Origin: Bradyrhizobium murdochi
GTDB taxonomy: Bacteria > Pseudomonadota > Alphaproteobacteria > Rhizobiales > Xanthobacteraceae
Assembly (NCBI RefSeq): GCF_000472965.1
Contig: NZ_AXAU01000021.1
Span: 1 to 64,000 of the forward strand
Length of the DNA stretch: 64,000 nt
Direction: 5' to 3'
Shown here: piece after piece, positions 47,427 through 57,703 of the stretch
How positions within the stretch are numbered: position 1 is the first letter of the stretch
How the letters are laid out: each line of letters opens with the position of its first letter
The notes under the pieces: model-generated
The model's input: only the letters and a program-made list of their open reading frames with translations
Database searches by the model: none
What the model was told of the DNA's origin: nothing
Made by a program: the position numbers and the translations under genes

Positions 47427-50156
47427 ATGACGAAGACCAAAGGCATGTCTAAAGCCTGGACGTATACGCGTCGTACGATGCTGTTGGGCAGTAGCTTCTT
47501 GGGTAGCGCGTTGTTCGGGGGCGTTACGGTGCCTACACCCAATCGGCCGCAGCGCAAGGTTGCCATGGTGTTGAAGGCGGCCGACTCTTCCTTCGTCGTT
47601 GGGTGCACACAAGACGGCATTACCTCGTTGCGTTATCGTAACGATGCGTATGACACGGATTATGTCCTGCCTGGAGCCGTGCTGGGGACGGCTCACGCTA
47701 GAGTTCGGCGTGCCGGATCCGAGTGGCATACGCTTCGAACCGGCGCTGATGCAACGAAGCCGATGCATAGCGCGGCCCTTGAACTAGCAGCCCGCGATGC
47801 CGGCGTCCTTCTCACGACCCGCCTCGCAGTCGACGAGGCTGGATTGACGTGGGAGATCATGCTGCGGAACGACGGCATGGCGAGTGTGGAGGTTGGCGAC
47901 CTCTATTTGCCCATGCCGATGAACACCGAATTTCCGGCAGGGCAACCGGTATCGGTGGCTGTTTTGAAGCACAGCTTCGTCTCGGGGCATGGATCGCACA
48001 TCTTCTGGATTCGCGGCAACAGCACCGGTCCCTTCCTCATGCTCTTACCGGAAGCGGACACGTCACTGGAATATTGGGATGTCCACAAGGATTCGGCCGA
48101 AGCCAGTGGGACGTGGTGCGCCTACATCTTGGGCGGGGCGGCCGCCGGCGAGGCAGTGGCGGGCGGGACTCGCTGGCGACAGCCGACCCATTCCCTGTCC
48201 CTGTCGCCGGCCGAGCAACGGCGTTACCGTCTCCGCTTCCAGTGGGTTGCCGATTACGAGGCGGCGCGCAGGGCTATCGCGGACGCCGGTCTGGTGGACG
48301 TGGAAGTAATGCCGGGCATGACGGTTCCCAATGACCTGCATGTCGACATCGCGCTCGCGTCCTCCATTCCGGTGGAGCGAATCGAAGCGGAATTTACCGG
48401 CGACACGGTGGTGCAACGGTTGCCAGATCGGGCTGGCAGGCGACTGTGGCGGGTTCGCTTTTCGCGATTGGGCGAGAACCGGCTGACCCTGCACCAGCCG
48501 GGTGCGCGCCAGACCTTTCTTGAATTCTTCGCTACCGAGCCCGTCGAGACGATGATGAAGAAGCGCGCAACCTTCATCGTGAAGCGGCAGCATCGTGACC
48601 CGTCCAAATGGTACGACGGTTTGTTTGGCGAGTGGAATATGGAGACGCAGGTCCTGCTTGGCCCGGACAATTACGACCGGATCAAGGGCTGGCGCATCTA
48701 CGAGGTGACGTGCGACGATCCCGGGCTGAGCAAGCCCGCTTACCTCGCGACCAAGAATGCCGAGCATCCTGATGTGGCGGAAGTGGCGGCGCTGGATCGG
48801 TATATAGATACGTTCGTCTGGGGCGGGCTGCAACGTACCACACAGGAGGCATACGCCTACGGCCTCTACGGCATACCGGATTGGAAGCAGAACAGGGAAA
48901 GCAGCGATCCCGGCCCAAAGGGCCGCCTGCATATCTGGCGGCCTTATGACTATCCGCACATCTTCGCGATGTATTTGGCCATGCACCGCATCGCGCGTGA
49001 CCATCCCGCGATACCCACCCGCCAAAGCGCACGAGATTATTTGGTACGCGCCTACGGTACGGCGCTGGCCATGTTCACGGTGCCGATGCGCGTGGTGATG
49101 TGGTCTGCCTACCGCACCGGCTTCTACAACGAATGTGTGATCCCCGAACTGGTTTCGGCGCTCACGACGGCGGGCTTGACGCGCGAGGCGGCGACGTTGG
49201 AGGCGCACTGGGCGCGTAAGGTGCGCGCCTTCGTCGATCCGAAGGCGGACCTGTTCAAGTCTGAATATCCGTTCGATTCCACAGCCTTCGAATCAACGCA
49301 GGCACTGGCGCGCTCGGCCCTTGACGACCCTGTCGCCATGGGGGTTTCGAAGGCGGCAGCGCGTGCCTTCGCGGAGCGTCAGATCGCTGCAAATCTGTTC
49401 TGCCGTGGCTGGCTGGAACCTGCTTATTACTACCTGGGCAGCGATTATCGCGGGACTGCGGGCGACGCCTATACGCTGACTTACATGGCGCAGATGGGTG
49501 GCTGGGCGCTGCTTGATCATGCGCTGAACGATGCAGACGACCCGCATCCGCTCCTTCGTCTCGGCTATGCGTCACAACTCAGCGCGTGGGCTTTGCTGAA
49601 CAGCGGCCCTGCGTCGGCCGGTCATGGCTATTGGTATCCGGGCGAGGAGAATGACGGCGCGGCCGGTGGCGGCTTCGAGCCGGCGCCGAGCGGGACCACA
49701 TGGCTCGGTCAGCCGCATCACCGTGGTCCGTGGTATTACTCGTGCGAGATCGACCTGGGATTTTGTGGCGCTGTCCGCGCTGCTGCGACGATCATTGCCG
49801 ACGATCCCATCTTCGGCCAGGTTTGTCACGGTGGCATCATGGAGACGTTCGCTCACACCCTGCGTATCTGGCCACGTGATGGCGTGCGGCGACGGCTCAA
49901 CGTGCGGCTACAGTCTCTCCGACTGGACTTGGTGCTGCTCGACGCCCGATTCGGGGCGGATCGACCGATCATTCTGAATTTGGGGGAGGGGTGGATCAGC
50001 CTTACGCCTGAGCCCTTTGCCCCATCTGCATCGGGAGTGACCTTCGAATTGCGGTACGATGACGGGAGGAAGCGCAAGGAAGTCGTCGACATCACGGACA
50101 GCCAGATCGTCGTCCGCTTGCCTGCGGCGCGCTTACCGCGGGTTCAGGTTCGCTAG
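47427..50156 (+). CDS. Large exported protein with Tat-like leader, DUF5695-like, probable carbohydrate-active enzyme
   Basis: 909 residues from MTKTKGMSKAW. The leader YTRRTMLLGSSFLGSALFGG has a twin-arginine followed by a hydrophobic stretch, suggesting Tat export, though the motif lacks a full consensus. The first 400 residues look like beta-sandwich (WEIMLRNDGMASVEVGDLYL). From about 430 to 800 the pattern of aromatic-rich helices (YAYGLYGIPDWKQNR, WRPYDYPHIFAMYLAMHRIA, EPAYYYLGSDYRGTAGDAYT) looks like an (alpha/alpha)6 barrel. I place it tentatively with DUF5695-type proteins. The open frame is complete, unlike the GH127 gene nearby. A plant polysaccharide substrate is a guess. Confidence 0.7.
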   Translation: MTKTKGMSKAWTYTRRTMLLGSSFLGSALFGGVTVPTPNRPQRKVAMVLKAADSSFVVGCTQDGITSLRYRNDAYDTDYVLPGAVLGTAHARVRRAGSEWHTLRTGADATKPMHSAALELAARDAGVLLTTRLAVDEAGLTWEIMLRNDGMASVEVGDLYLPMPMNTEFPAGQPVSVAVLKHSFVSGHGSHIFWIRGNSTGPFLMLLPEADTSLEYWDVHKDSAEASGTWCAYILGGAAAGEAVAGGTRWRQPTHSLSLSPAEQRRYRLRFQWVADYEAARRAIADAGLVDVEVMPGMTVPNDLHVDIALASSIPVERIEAEFTGDTVVQRLPDRAGRRLWRVRFSRLGENRLTLHQPGARQTFLEFFATEPVETMMKKRATFIVKRQHRDPSKWYDGLFGEWNMETQVLLGPDNYDRIKGWRIYEVTCDDPGLSKPAYLATKNAEHPDVAEVAALDRYIDTFVWGGLQRTTQEAYAYGLYGIPDWKQNRESSDPGPKGRLHIWRPYDYPHIFAMYLAMHRIARDHPAIPTRQSARDYLVRAYGTALAMFTVPMRVVMWSAYRTGFYNECVIPELVSALTTAGLTREAATLEAHWARKVRAFVDPKADLFKSEYPFDSTAFESTQALARSALDDPVAMGVSKAAARAFAERQIAANLFCRGWLEPAYYYLGSDYRGTAGDAYTLTYMAQMGGWALLDHALNDADDPHPLLRLGYASQLSAWALLNSGPASAGHGYWYPGEENDGAAGGGFEPAPSGTTWLGQPHHRGPWYYSCEIDLGFCGAVRAAATIIADDPIFGQVCHGGIMETFAHTLRIWPRDGVRRRLNVRLQSLRLDLVLLDARFGADRPIILNLGEGWISLTPEPFAPSASGVTFELRYDDGRKRKEVVDITDSQIVVRLPAARLPRVQVR

Positions 50157-50165
50157 TGTTGCCGA

Positions 50166-50352
50166 TTATCGGGTGCGATCGGCACTTATGGCCTGCTGTT
50201 CCACGCGGCTTCCGAGGCGATGACGATCATCGCCGCAAATCCCGAGCATCTCGGCGCACGAATCCGCATCGCCGCGGTGCTGCATACCTCGGGTTCGGCG
50301 ATGACCCACTATCCGCACATCCACATGATCGTGCCGGGTGGCATCGGCGGCA
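50166..50352 (+). pseudogene. IS91-family (Y2) transposase fragment
   Basis: The frame reads LLFHAASEAMTIIAANPEHL, then HTSGSAMTHYPHIHMIVPGG: the region holding the HxH motif of IS91 rolling-circle transposases. The catalytic tyrosines and both ends are missing. Confidence 0.75.
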
Positions 50353-50917
50353 AATTCAATAATCGTCGAAATATGGAAAAAGTGAATGCCGTGGCCGCCC
50401 TCTCCCGGGAGAATCGCCTCTAGACTATCAATCGGCACTGGAATGGGACTCCCATCGGCGTCCAAAAGGGGCTCGGACTCATATGCGGAACGGCCCGGGC
50501 TGCAAGATCTTTCTCTGGTTGAACAAGGGATGACGGTGCGGTCATATGTTCGGCCTGTAAACGCGGCACTTGGCCGCTAGCCACGATGATATCCGCGGAA
50601 GCAATCGCCCAATCAATTTCTTGCGCTCGAAGCGCAGTGAGTCAGGCGGTCTGATTGCTGCCGGGAATAACGAGCCGCGTGGGGGATTTTCACTTCCTCG
50701 TCGAGGACGAGGCCGGGCATGAATTGCAGTTTGAGGATGTCCGCTTTTTGCTCAGCGAGGCTTAGCACGAAGGGCCAAGTTCGAGGCGGATCCATTGCTA
50801 GCCGGGAGTGAAGCAAGGATGTCCAGCCCTCGCTCATGGCGCCATCTCTTTTTGTCTTTTTGACAAACTGTGCCAATTGGCCCGATCACTTTGACCCACA
50901 AACCGACAAATTGGATT
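50353..50917. other. Intergenic, nothing recognised
   Basis: Short frames only. A minus-strand frame (50613-50876) is protein-like in places but unassigned. Confidence 0.35.
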
Positions 50918-51004
50918 GATTTTCGACCTGCACGCTGAGTAAGTGATTTTCGACGAAATCACCATTTTTGCGGCATAATTCGACGCTCAATATGGATTTT
51001 CGAC
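50918..51004 (+). promoter_or_regulatory. Triple GATTTTCGAC direct repeat upstream of fic remnant
   Basis: Three exact copies of GATTTTCGAC lie at 50918-50927, 50945-50954 and 50995-51004. The middle one extends into a dyad (GATTTTCGACGAAATC). They end one base before the fic ATG, as expected for operator half-sites of a self-regulated gene. Confidence 0.5.
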
Positions 51005-51005
51005 T

Positions 51006-52574
51006 ATGCAGCTGAACTTAGCGGAGACAAGGGCTTTCCAGGACAAGGAACTGCCTACCGAGGCCCAACTTGTCGGGCAGTCCGCATTGGTCCAGACGCT
51101 GTCGGTTGCGGCACCCGTCCGTCGGCCTAGCGCCGTGTCGGAAAAGCATATCCGTGGCAGCCACCGGGATGAAGGCGACTGGCGGCTGTTCGACAAGTGA
51201 TATTTGGCCCGGCGATAATTTTGCAGATCACCTCACCTTGGCCCTGCGCCACGAGGACCTCGATCTCCTCGTGATCAAGCGCGTGTTCAAGGCAGTCCCG
51301 AAGGCAGAAATTCGTGACTTTGTCACGGCGGCACCAACCGGTGCTCGCGCCGGGTCTGGTTCCTCTATGAAATGCTGACTGGTGAGACGCTCGACATTCC
51401 GGATAACCCGAACGTCGCAGCTGTCGATTTGTTCGACCCGAAGGCTTACTTCACAGGCAAAGCCCAAGCTGTCAAAACGGCACCGCGTTCGCGACAATCT
51501 GCTCGGGACGAAAGATTTCAGCCCCTTTCATCCGAAGGACTTCCGCGCTCGTTGCCCTCACAGAGAGTGGCCTTGCGGAAAAGGCCCGCGAAACCGTCGG
51601 GCGTACCGGCGGCCATGTGGTCTCCCGCGCCGCGAGTTTTCTGTTGCTCGCCGATAACCGCGCAAGCTTCGAGATCGAAGGCGAACGCCCGCCCAGGAAC
51701 CGGCTGGAGCGGTGGGGACGCGCTGTCGTGCAGGCAGGCAAGCATGCTCTGACCCTTGAAGAGATCGTGCGGCTACATGGGGTCCTCCTCGAAGACATCC
51801 GGCTCGTTCATCCAGGCCTTCGGCCAGATGGCGTTTTTCTGGGTGAGCGAGACCATGAGAATAATCCGCTGCCTGAGTTCATCGGCGCCAGACCCGACGA
51901 CCTGAACAGCCTCATGAAAGGCCTGATCGACGCTAACGCGCGTATGCGCGATGACGGGATTGATGCCGTTCTACAGGCGGCAAGCACAGCTTTCGGGTTT
52001 GTCTATGTCCATCCGCTTCAGGACGGCAACGGACGCCTGCATCGCTGCCTCATCCACCATGTTCTGGCGGAGCGGAAATTCACGCCGCCAGGCATGGTGT
52101 TTCCGGTATCGTCCGTCATGCTCGACCGGATTGATGACTACCGCAATACCCTACAGTCCCATTCCCGGCCCTTAATGGACTTTATCGGCTGGAAACCGAC
52201 AGCGGACAGGAATGTCGAAGTGCTGAACGATACCGCGGACCTCTACCGCTATTTCGATTGCACCGACGAAGCGGAATTTTTGTATCAGTGCGTCAAGAGA
52301 ACGGTGGAGCACGATCTGCCGCACGAAATCGATTATCTGCGCCGTCACGACGAAGCCCGCCGCAAAATCATGGACACGGTTGAAATGCCGGATCGCCTTG
52401 CAGACAGATCTGCTTCTGTTCATCCGGCAGAACAAGGGCGCGCTTCCCAAGAAAAGAAGAGAACGCGAATTCCAGAAGCTAACGGACGATGAGGTTGCCA
52501 GCATCGAGGCCGTTGTCCGGGATGCATTCGAAGGGTTTGAAGTTAGCTCAAACGAGCAAAATCACGCCCCGTAA
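51006..52574 (+). pseudogene. Fic-family AMP-transferase, multiple frameshifts
   Basis: The start ATG gives MQLNLAETRAF. Frames then change near 51200, 51370, 51620 and 52400. The large piece (51617-52492) holds the inhibitory motif SFEIEGE ([S/T]xxxE[G/N]) and the catalytic loop HPLQDGNGR near 52010. The C-terminal winged-helix-like end appears in another frame (LLLFIRQNKGALPKKRRERE). Intact relatives transfer AMP to protein hydroxyls and are kept silent by the inhibitory helix. The catalytic core frame is still open, but the full protein is not. Confidence 0.8.
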
Positions 52575-52758
52575 GCTTTCGCGACAAATCCCCTTATGTC
52601 GCTGATCAAGCTTGTGCAGCCGATCGAACAAAAAACTCGGGACAGCAGAAACCGGCAATCTGAAGTCGATTCCCGCGACGGCTCGTCGCGAGCCTCTCTG
52701 GCGGCCGGCTTAGTGATAGAGCAAGGACGATATGCTGCATCTGGTGACAAAACCGTCA

Positions 52759-52788
52759 GCCCCGCTCGTGAGCGGGGCCCTTTTCTTT
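52759..52788 (+). terminator. Rho-independent terminator
   Basis: GCCCCGCT and AGCGGGGC pair across CGTG and are followed by CCTTTTCTTT. A degraded form exists in repeat copy 1 near 44815-44840. Confidence 0.75.
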
Positions 52789-53210
52789 GATGGGACCGCG
52801 AGAACCCAGTACTCGTCGGACCGCATGATCGTCATCACGCGCTGAGTAACTGCCGAGTGGGCCGGATCCGGCGAACCAGCTGTACGCGACAGGTCGTAGT
52901 AGTCGATCTTGAAGAAGTAGCGGTCTGAGCCGAGATCGATAGAACCGAAGTCGTGCTCACCTTACGATCGTTGCCTCGAGTAAACCGATCGAACTTGCGC
53001 ACGAGCTCAAGCAGCTCGGCCTAGCGCTGCCATGACAGGCTGGTGCCCCTGTTTCAGGAGGACGGTGCCGCTGAAGACAAGGGTCTGGCGAAAGCTGTCG
53101 TTCAAGCTGCGGACTGTTGCGGTCTCGGTGTTGTCGGTCGTTGGGGTTCTTCCCTCGGCTATCGGCCACGCCCTTCGCGGCCGTCGGAAATGCAAAAGGC
53201 CGGTGGTCAT
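52764..53210 (-). pseudogene. DUF3768 gene, copy 2, single frameshift
   Basis: The minus strand starts MTTGLLHFRRPRR, with VRSLNDSFRQTLVFSGTVLL and VRKFDRFTRGNDR. After a frame change near 52965 it continues GEHDFGSIDLGSDRYFFKID, YYDLSRTAGSPDP and QRVMTIMRSDEYW. Together this is a near-complete DUF3768 protein. Positions 52764-53025 are the second copy of the direct repeat at 44816-45071. Function of the family is unknown. Confidence 0.75.
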
Positions 53211-54287
53211 GAGCGGACGCGCAACGGAGGGTCCGACCGAGGGTTCCGAACTTTCGGTATGCGGTTGGATACCGTTCGCGCTCCCGGCCTATGACCGACA
53301 TCCAGGCTGCAGCGTGGACGTGCCCAAGGGAGCCTGAACGAGGAACAGACAATGCTCGAACTCGAGACGCGTCTAGAGACGATAGCGCCGTCAGGTCGCG
53401 GCCGGAACGCTTTCGGAAGCTGCACTTTCCGATGATCGAAATCGGAAGGCCATGCAGGATCGTTGAAAAAGATGCGAAAGGTGAGTGCAGATGACTGTGA
53501 CGCCATGGCGGCAGCGTACAACGCTGACAATGAGCACAATGTGGAGCGCGCTTTATCAGCGGCCTACCGATCTCGCTCTGCGGGGCGATGTCAAAAGTTT
53601 GCGCGAACTCGAGCTGGTTGGGGCAGGTGCAGCGCATTCCGCAGTCTTCGTTGAGGAAGGGGCGATCATCTCCAGTCTTGACTTCAGTAAGCGGGTTCGC
53701 ACGACGGGTGTCTTGAGCGGCGCTAATGCGGGCAGATCGTCATCCACGCGGATGTTGCGAGGTCCTCGATCAATTTCCCGCGACTCCCACTTACGGATAT
53801 TCATGCCGTCGAGCTTCGGTCGGCCGCACGCACATTCATTCCAATCCGATATTAATCACTCCGAAATTGGTATTGGCGTCACCAGTGGCGATTGCGTAGC
53901 GTATCGATGCGGTCGATTTCTTCGATGAACTTCAGCGCGAAATATGAAAATTCGCCTGATATGGGCGGTGCCCAGCAGAAATTGGCTAATTTTCTTCTTC
54001 ATGACGAGGTAAGTCTTCCTTTGTGGACGGTGCCCAGCCGGAGGGCTTGGTCCGGTCGCCCGGATGAAAACTCAAGCCGAATGAGCGCACGCAGCAACAA
54101 CTTTCTGTCGGATGCCGAGCGCGACGTTGTTCGAGATGCTGCACATGGGAGTCAAGCTCTTCGCTCCCCGCACTTACCTGCTGCAAGATTGGCGGATCAC
54201 TACGATCTTGGAGCTGAACTTCACCTGTGCACGCACAGTGACTCAGCGACTCCGGAGTTCCACTACCAGGGTGGGGCCACAAAGAAG
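53211..54287. other. Decayed stretch without a recognisable gene
   Basis: Over 1 kb. One frame (53463 on, MKKMRKVSADDCDAMAAAYN) begins in a protein-like way but loses that character. The minus strand is also open in part. No family or regulatory box identified. Confidence 0.35.
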
Positions 54288-54587
54288 ATGAGGATGCGCG
54301 ATGGCCACGAACGCTTTGAGTGTCGCCCAGCGGCGGCAAGCTGCGCCGTCTGTGACAGAAAGTTTGGCCTGATCAGGTACTACTCATGGCGGGCGACGCT
54401 GTGTTCCAAGAAGTGCCTGGACCGCGTTAAGGCACGCCGGGAACGAGATCGCCGCTGGCTGTTTCGATTTGAGGCGGTGGGCTATGCAGCTGCCCCTCAA
54501 AGGCGGCCGCAAGCTGGATCTAGAGCTGCAAGATCGATCTGGAGCTGCAAGATCTGTTCGACGGCGCGCCTCGTGAGTCGTCGATGA
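54288..54587 (+). CDS. Small Cys-pair protein, hypothetical
   Basis: 99 residues from MRMRDGHERFECR. Cysteine pairs CAVCDRKFGL and, after an aromatic stretch (RYYSWRATLC), CSKKCLDRVK suggest a zinc-ribbon. I recall similar short Bradyrhizobium proteins. The C-terminal 35 residues look less conserved. Its stop overlaps the next start (ATGA). Confidence 0.55.
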   Translation: MRMRDGHERFECRPAAASCAVCDRKFGLIRYYSWRATLCSKKCLDRVKARRERDRRWLFRFEAVGYAAAPQRRPQAGSRAARSIWSCKICSTARLVSRR

Positions 54588-54820
54588 AGAGGTACTATTT
54601 TGATATCCGCGACGGCAGCCACTTCATCCGCGATGATGAAGGTGCGGAGCTGTCGAACATCGAGTCGGCGCGGGAAGAGGCGACCACTGCACTCTCGGAG
54701 ATGGCCCGCGAGTGGGTCAGAGGCAGGCCGCAGCACCGCATAGCAGTTGAAGTTCGCGATGATCACGGCCCAATCTTGGAAGCGAGCTTCAGCTTCGTGA
54801 TCAAGGCGTGCGCGATGTGA
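54584..54820 (+). CDS. DUF6894 protein
   Basis: 78 residues: MKRYYFDIRDGSHFIRDDEG then LSNIESAREEATTALSEMAR. This is a clear DUF6894 pattern, where an aromatic strand and DxEG precede a helix. It is translationally coupled to the zinc-ribbon gene. Function unknown. Confidence 0.75.
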   Translation: MKRYYFDIRDGSHFIRDDEGAELSNIESAREEATTALSEMAREWVRGRPQHRIAVEVRDDHGPILEASFSFVIKACAM

Positions 54821-55091
54821 AAGCCATTCGTTGGGATCGAAATGCAATCGTGGACGCCGATTGACAGCTGAAATCGCGGGTCATCACGGCGTTTCCATAT
54901 AACCAAGACCTACAGCAGACATCAGCTGATTGGGAGGCTGGTCCAGGCGCATGGGAAGCGTCAACTGGCTCTGGTCTGTGTGTTCGCGAATCTCAGCTAG
55001 CCTTGTCCTTGTCTAGCGGATCACAAATGTCGCGTTGACACTTGTGGCGCAGAATGATTCAAGGCCGATGAAGAGCAGACAGGGGAGAAAG
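54821..55091. other. Spacer upstream of the second GNAT gene
   Basis: Contains a TGT-N10-ACA match at about 55011-55026, but no good -24/-12 element at a useful distance. Confidence 0.3.
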
Positions 55092-55547
55092 ATGCCGACC
55101 ATGTCCACACGGCGCGCCGAAGTCACAGATGCCGCAACCGTCGCTCGCTTCGTTCATGCTCTCCTCGACGAGCTCTCAGGCGGGAAGGCCCCCGGGATCG
55201 AAATCGTCACGCAAAACGCAGAGACAGTCCTTGCGGATATCAGCGTCGTCGCGGTGATCGCCAGCGCAGACAACGAGCCGGTTGGCGTCATGGTCCTAAA
55301 CGAATGCACTGCGATCTACGCGGGCGGCAAGTTCGGAGTAATCTCGGAACTTTATGTTCGCCCCGACATGAGATCGCAGGGCATTGCGCCTCATCTGATC
55401 GCTGTCGCTCTGGCGGAAGGACGCGCGCGGGGATGGAAGCGGCTGGAGGTCGGAGCACCGCGACAGCCGAAATGGAAGCGCACCCTCGACTTCTATCTGC
55501 GCAACCGCTTCGAGGAAGTCGGCCCCCGGCTTCGTCGCATGATATGA
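55092..55547 (+). CDS. GNAT-family N-acetyltransferase (second copy)
   Basis: 151 residues from MPTMSTRRAEVTDA, after AGGGGAGAAAG. Motif A is ISELYVRPDMRSQGIAPHLI, followed by WKRLEVGAPRQPKWKR and FYLRNRFEEVGPRLRR. It is a complete single-domain GNAT, similar to 44194-44766 but with a clean C-terminus. Likely transfers acetyl to a small amine; substrate unknown. Confidence 0.85.
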   Translation: MPTMSTRRAEVTDAATVARFVHALLDELSGGKAPGIEIVTQNAETVLADISVVAVIASADNEPVGVMVLNECTAIYAGGKFGVISELYVRPDMRSQGIAPHLIAVALAEGRARGWKRLEVGAPRQPKWKRTLDFYLRNRFEEVGPRLRRMI

Positions 55548-55704
55548 GCCCGTGGTGTCCGCTTAGCATAGTCTTCAAAAAGTCCCCTAGTCCTAGGCTC
55601 GCACGTCTTCCGCCATGCATGTGCGCTCAGCGTGCTGCGGGCATCGGTCCTGGTAAGTGATCGGAGACGCCTTGGGCCATCGTTCAACGGAGGGCAACGA
55701 TTCC

Positions 55705-56086
55705 TTACCTGAAACTGACGACGCAGCACCTGCGTGCAATCGCCCTCGAGATCCCGGGACAGGAGATGCGCTCATGAATATCTGGCCGAATACGGACGGC
55801 AGAACCATCGCGGCGACGAACATGGAGCGCATTTGCTGCCGGGAGCGGGTAATATTCTTGCTCGCTCCCATCGTCGTAGGACAGGCCGATCGGCTTTCTG
55901 ATTATGGACATAAACGATGTCGTGGTTGAAGTTCGAGAAGTTTCCAATCGTGCTTCGCGACCAGATGATACCTGAAATATCCTTGAAGTAGTCGCCCTGG
56001 AACGCCGTCCGCGGGATAGCCTCACCCGGCTTTACGGCTCGTGCGATTTCACCGCTGAACGTAAACCTACGATCAACTACGTTCAT
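55705..56086 (-). pseudogene. Hypothetical protein with probable frameshift
   Basis: From MNVVDRRFTFSGEIARAVKP the minus frame reads to IGNFSNFNHDIVYVHNQKA. A second frame then seems to continue (LSYDDGSEQEYYPLPAANAL, HVRRRDGSAVRIRPDIHERI). The joined protein would be about 110 residues. No family recognised. Confidence 0.45.
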
Positions 56087-56157
56087 CGTCTCGTGTCGAT
56101 AGAAAATTGCTCTCGCCGCAGGGATAAACCGCTGAAACTGCGTAAGGCAAGCCCCTG

Positions 56158-56355
56158 TCACTGCCTGCAGTCCGAATTGCGCTGCCGAGACCCGCGACTA
56201 TACACGAGGCCCTCGGGCATGATGCCGTCGGTCCGATAGCGTCGGAAGACCATGGCGGTCTTGTAGAGCGCGCTCGTAATCCGCAACTCGACTGTGCGTC
56301 GGGGAGCTGCCCGCAGAAGGCGTTTGCGGGTCCCGGCGGGTAAGAGTTCCGGCAT
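56158..56355 (-). CDS. Small basic hypothetical protein
   Basis: 65 residues, very Arg-rich (RKRLLRAAPRRTVELRI, then ALYKTAMVFRRYRTDGI). It may be the N-terminus of a longer lost gene. No family recognised. Confidence 0.35.
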   Translation of the reverse strand: MPELLPAGTRKRLLRAAPRRTVELRITSALYKTAMVFRRYRTDGIMPEGLVYSRGSRQRNSDCRQ

Positions 56356-56515
56356 TTGGACTAGATTGTCTTGATCCCGCGCGCCGGCGCGATTGCCTCA
56401 ATCCAGATTATTCGCTTCCTTTGCGAATTCCGATGTCGGGCCCCTTATCTCCGTTGCGGCAGCGCGCAATTTCATTTCGAGGAGTTTCTTGCGAGCACGC
56501 ACCAAATGGCGGCGG

Positions 56516-56743
56516 TTAAATACATCTCCCACAAACGGGATCTGGCTGCCTTGCAAACTCACAGAGATATGGCGTTGCAAGAATCCACGCCTTCAGCCTG
56601 TAACGCAGTTGGATAGGCGAGTTCCAGCAGTGCCAAAGATCGTGGACCTCCTGCCCATTGACGCGTTCATGCCACTCGAGGTGGACTAATCCAGAGCCAC
56701 ACTGAGGGCATTTTTCGTGATGTGCTATTGAGGCCGGTGCCAT
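56516..56743 (-). CDS. Small zinc-ribbon-like protein, C-terminus altered
   Basis: 75 residues from MAPASIAHHEKCPQCGSGLV, with HLEWHERVNGQEVHDLWHCW next. The CPQCG pair followed by WHCW matches short Bradyrhizobium zinc-ribbon proteins that normally have a second Cys pair. Here the tail diverges after WHCWN, so it is probably truncated. Confidence 0.5.
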   Translation of the reverse strand: MAPASIAHHEKCPQCGSGLVHLEWHERVNGQEVHDLWHCWNSPIQLRYRLKAWILATPYLCEFARQPDPVCGRCI

Positions 56744-57011
56744 GTAGAACGTGCGTCATTTCCCAGGTGCAGCATACGATTCCTGGTAGTCTCGGGAAAT
56801 GATCTACATCAACGATTTGCTCTTTTTGGGGGACGCGCAGCGCGCCAGGAATATCCGGGTCAGCTCCGGAGCGAATTTCGGATTCAACTCGGCCATTCCC
56901 GAACTCGCAGAAGGGGCATTCGCGTCGATTTCGTCTCGGCCATGGCCGGTCTAGCGACAGAAGACATTCAGATAGCGCACGAAGTCGATCGATATGAGCC
57001 AGCTGCGGATA
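56744..57011. other. Spacer, nothing recognised
   Basis: Between the zinc-ribbon gene and the LysE exporter; no gene or box seen. Confidence 0.35.
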
Positions 57012-57632
57012 TCAACTCGCGCGACGGGCAAAGACTAGCGTAGCTCCCAGTGCGCACATGATGGCACCCGACACCTGTCGCATCTTGGTAAGGATTAACG
57101 GTCGAAGGCCGGCTCTCGCTCTCGCAGCCAAATGGGTCGCAACCAAATCGACACTGGTGTTGAGTGCAACCGAGATGAGCCCGAGGACGATGAACTGCGC
57201 GGCGACGTTCGCGGATGGGTCGACAAACTGGGGGATGAAGGCGAGAAAGAATGCGGCCGTCTTCGGGTTTAGTGCCTCGACGATGATGCCGTCGCGGAAG
57301 GCCCGACGCACCCCGGTCGTCTGCACCTCGGTCGGCTCGACAATGCGCGCTTCGCGCCAGGTCTTGAGCCCGAGCCAGATGAGATACAGGGCGCCCGCGA
57401 TCTTCAAAAAAGTGAATGCCTCGGCGCTTGCGATGACGAGCGCAGATATGCCGACGGCGCCGCCGAACACGTGCATAAGGCCGCCGAGACCTAGGCCAAC
57501 ACTCGATGCCAACCCTTCCGTTCTGCCGCCGACAAGCGTTCGCGCCACGATATAGAAGATTCCTGGCCCCGGCGTGATCGCCACAAGCAGCGACGCTGCC
57601 AAGAACAGGAAGAACGTCTGGAAGTCCGGCAT
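57012..57632 (-). CDS. LysE/RhtB-family amino-acid exporter
   Basis: 206 residues from MPDFQTFFLFLAASLL. Six hydrophobic segments, with the family motif AITPGPGIFYIVARTLVGGR in the first loop and LNPKTAAFFLAFIPQFVDPS in the middle. It exports an amino acid or derivative. It is the last of three same-strand genes after a MocR regulator and a PaiB-like protein, which suggests a small amine or amino-acid stress module. Confidence 0.88.
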   Translation of the reverse strand: MPDFQTFFLFLAASLLVAITPGPGIFYIVARTLVGGRTEGLASSVGLGLGGLMHVFGGAVGISALVIASAEAFTFLKIAGALYLIWLGLKTWREARIVEPTEVQTTGVRRAFRDGIIVEALNPKTAAFFLAFIPQFVDPSANVAAQFIVLGLISVALNTSVDLVATHLAARARAGLRPLILTKMRQVSGAIMCALGATLVFARRAS

Positions 57633-57703
57633 CGCCCACCCCTCTAATCGCGTCAACCAGTTCGTCTAGGGGCCGGTCTTCGCACACGATGACTACGCTA
57701 ACC

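Noticed and set aside
52957..53637. 226-residue minus-strand open frame
   Set aside because: DUF3768 similarity lies in a different minus frame; this one is Arg/Ser/His-rich shadow.
55011..55026. TGT-N10-ACA before the second GNAT gene
   Set aside because: No convincing -24/-12 element at a suitable distance; such matches also arise by chance.
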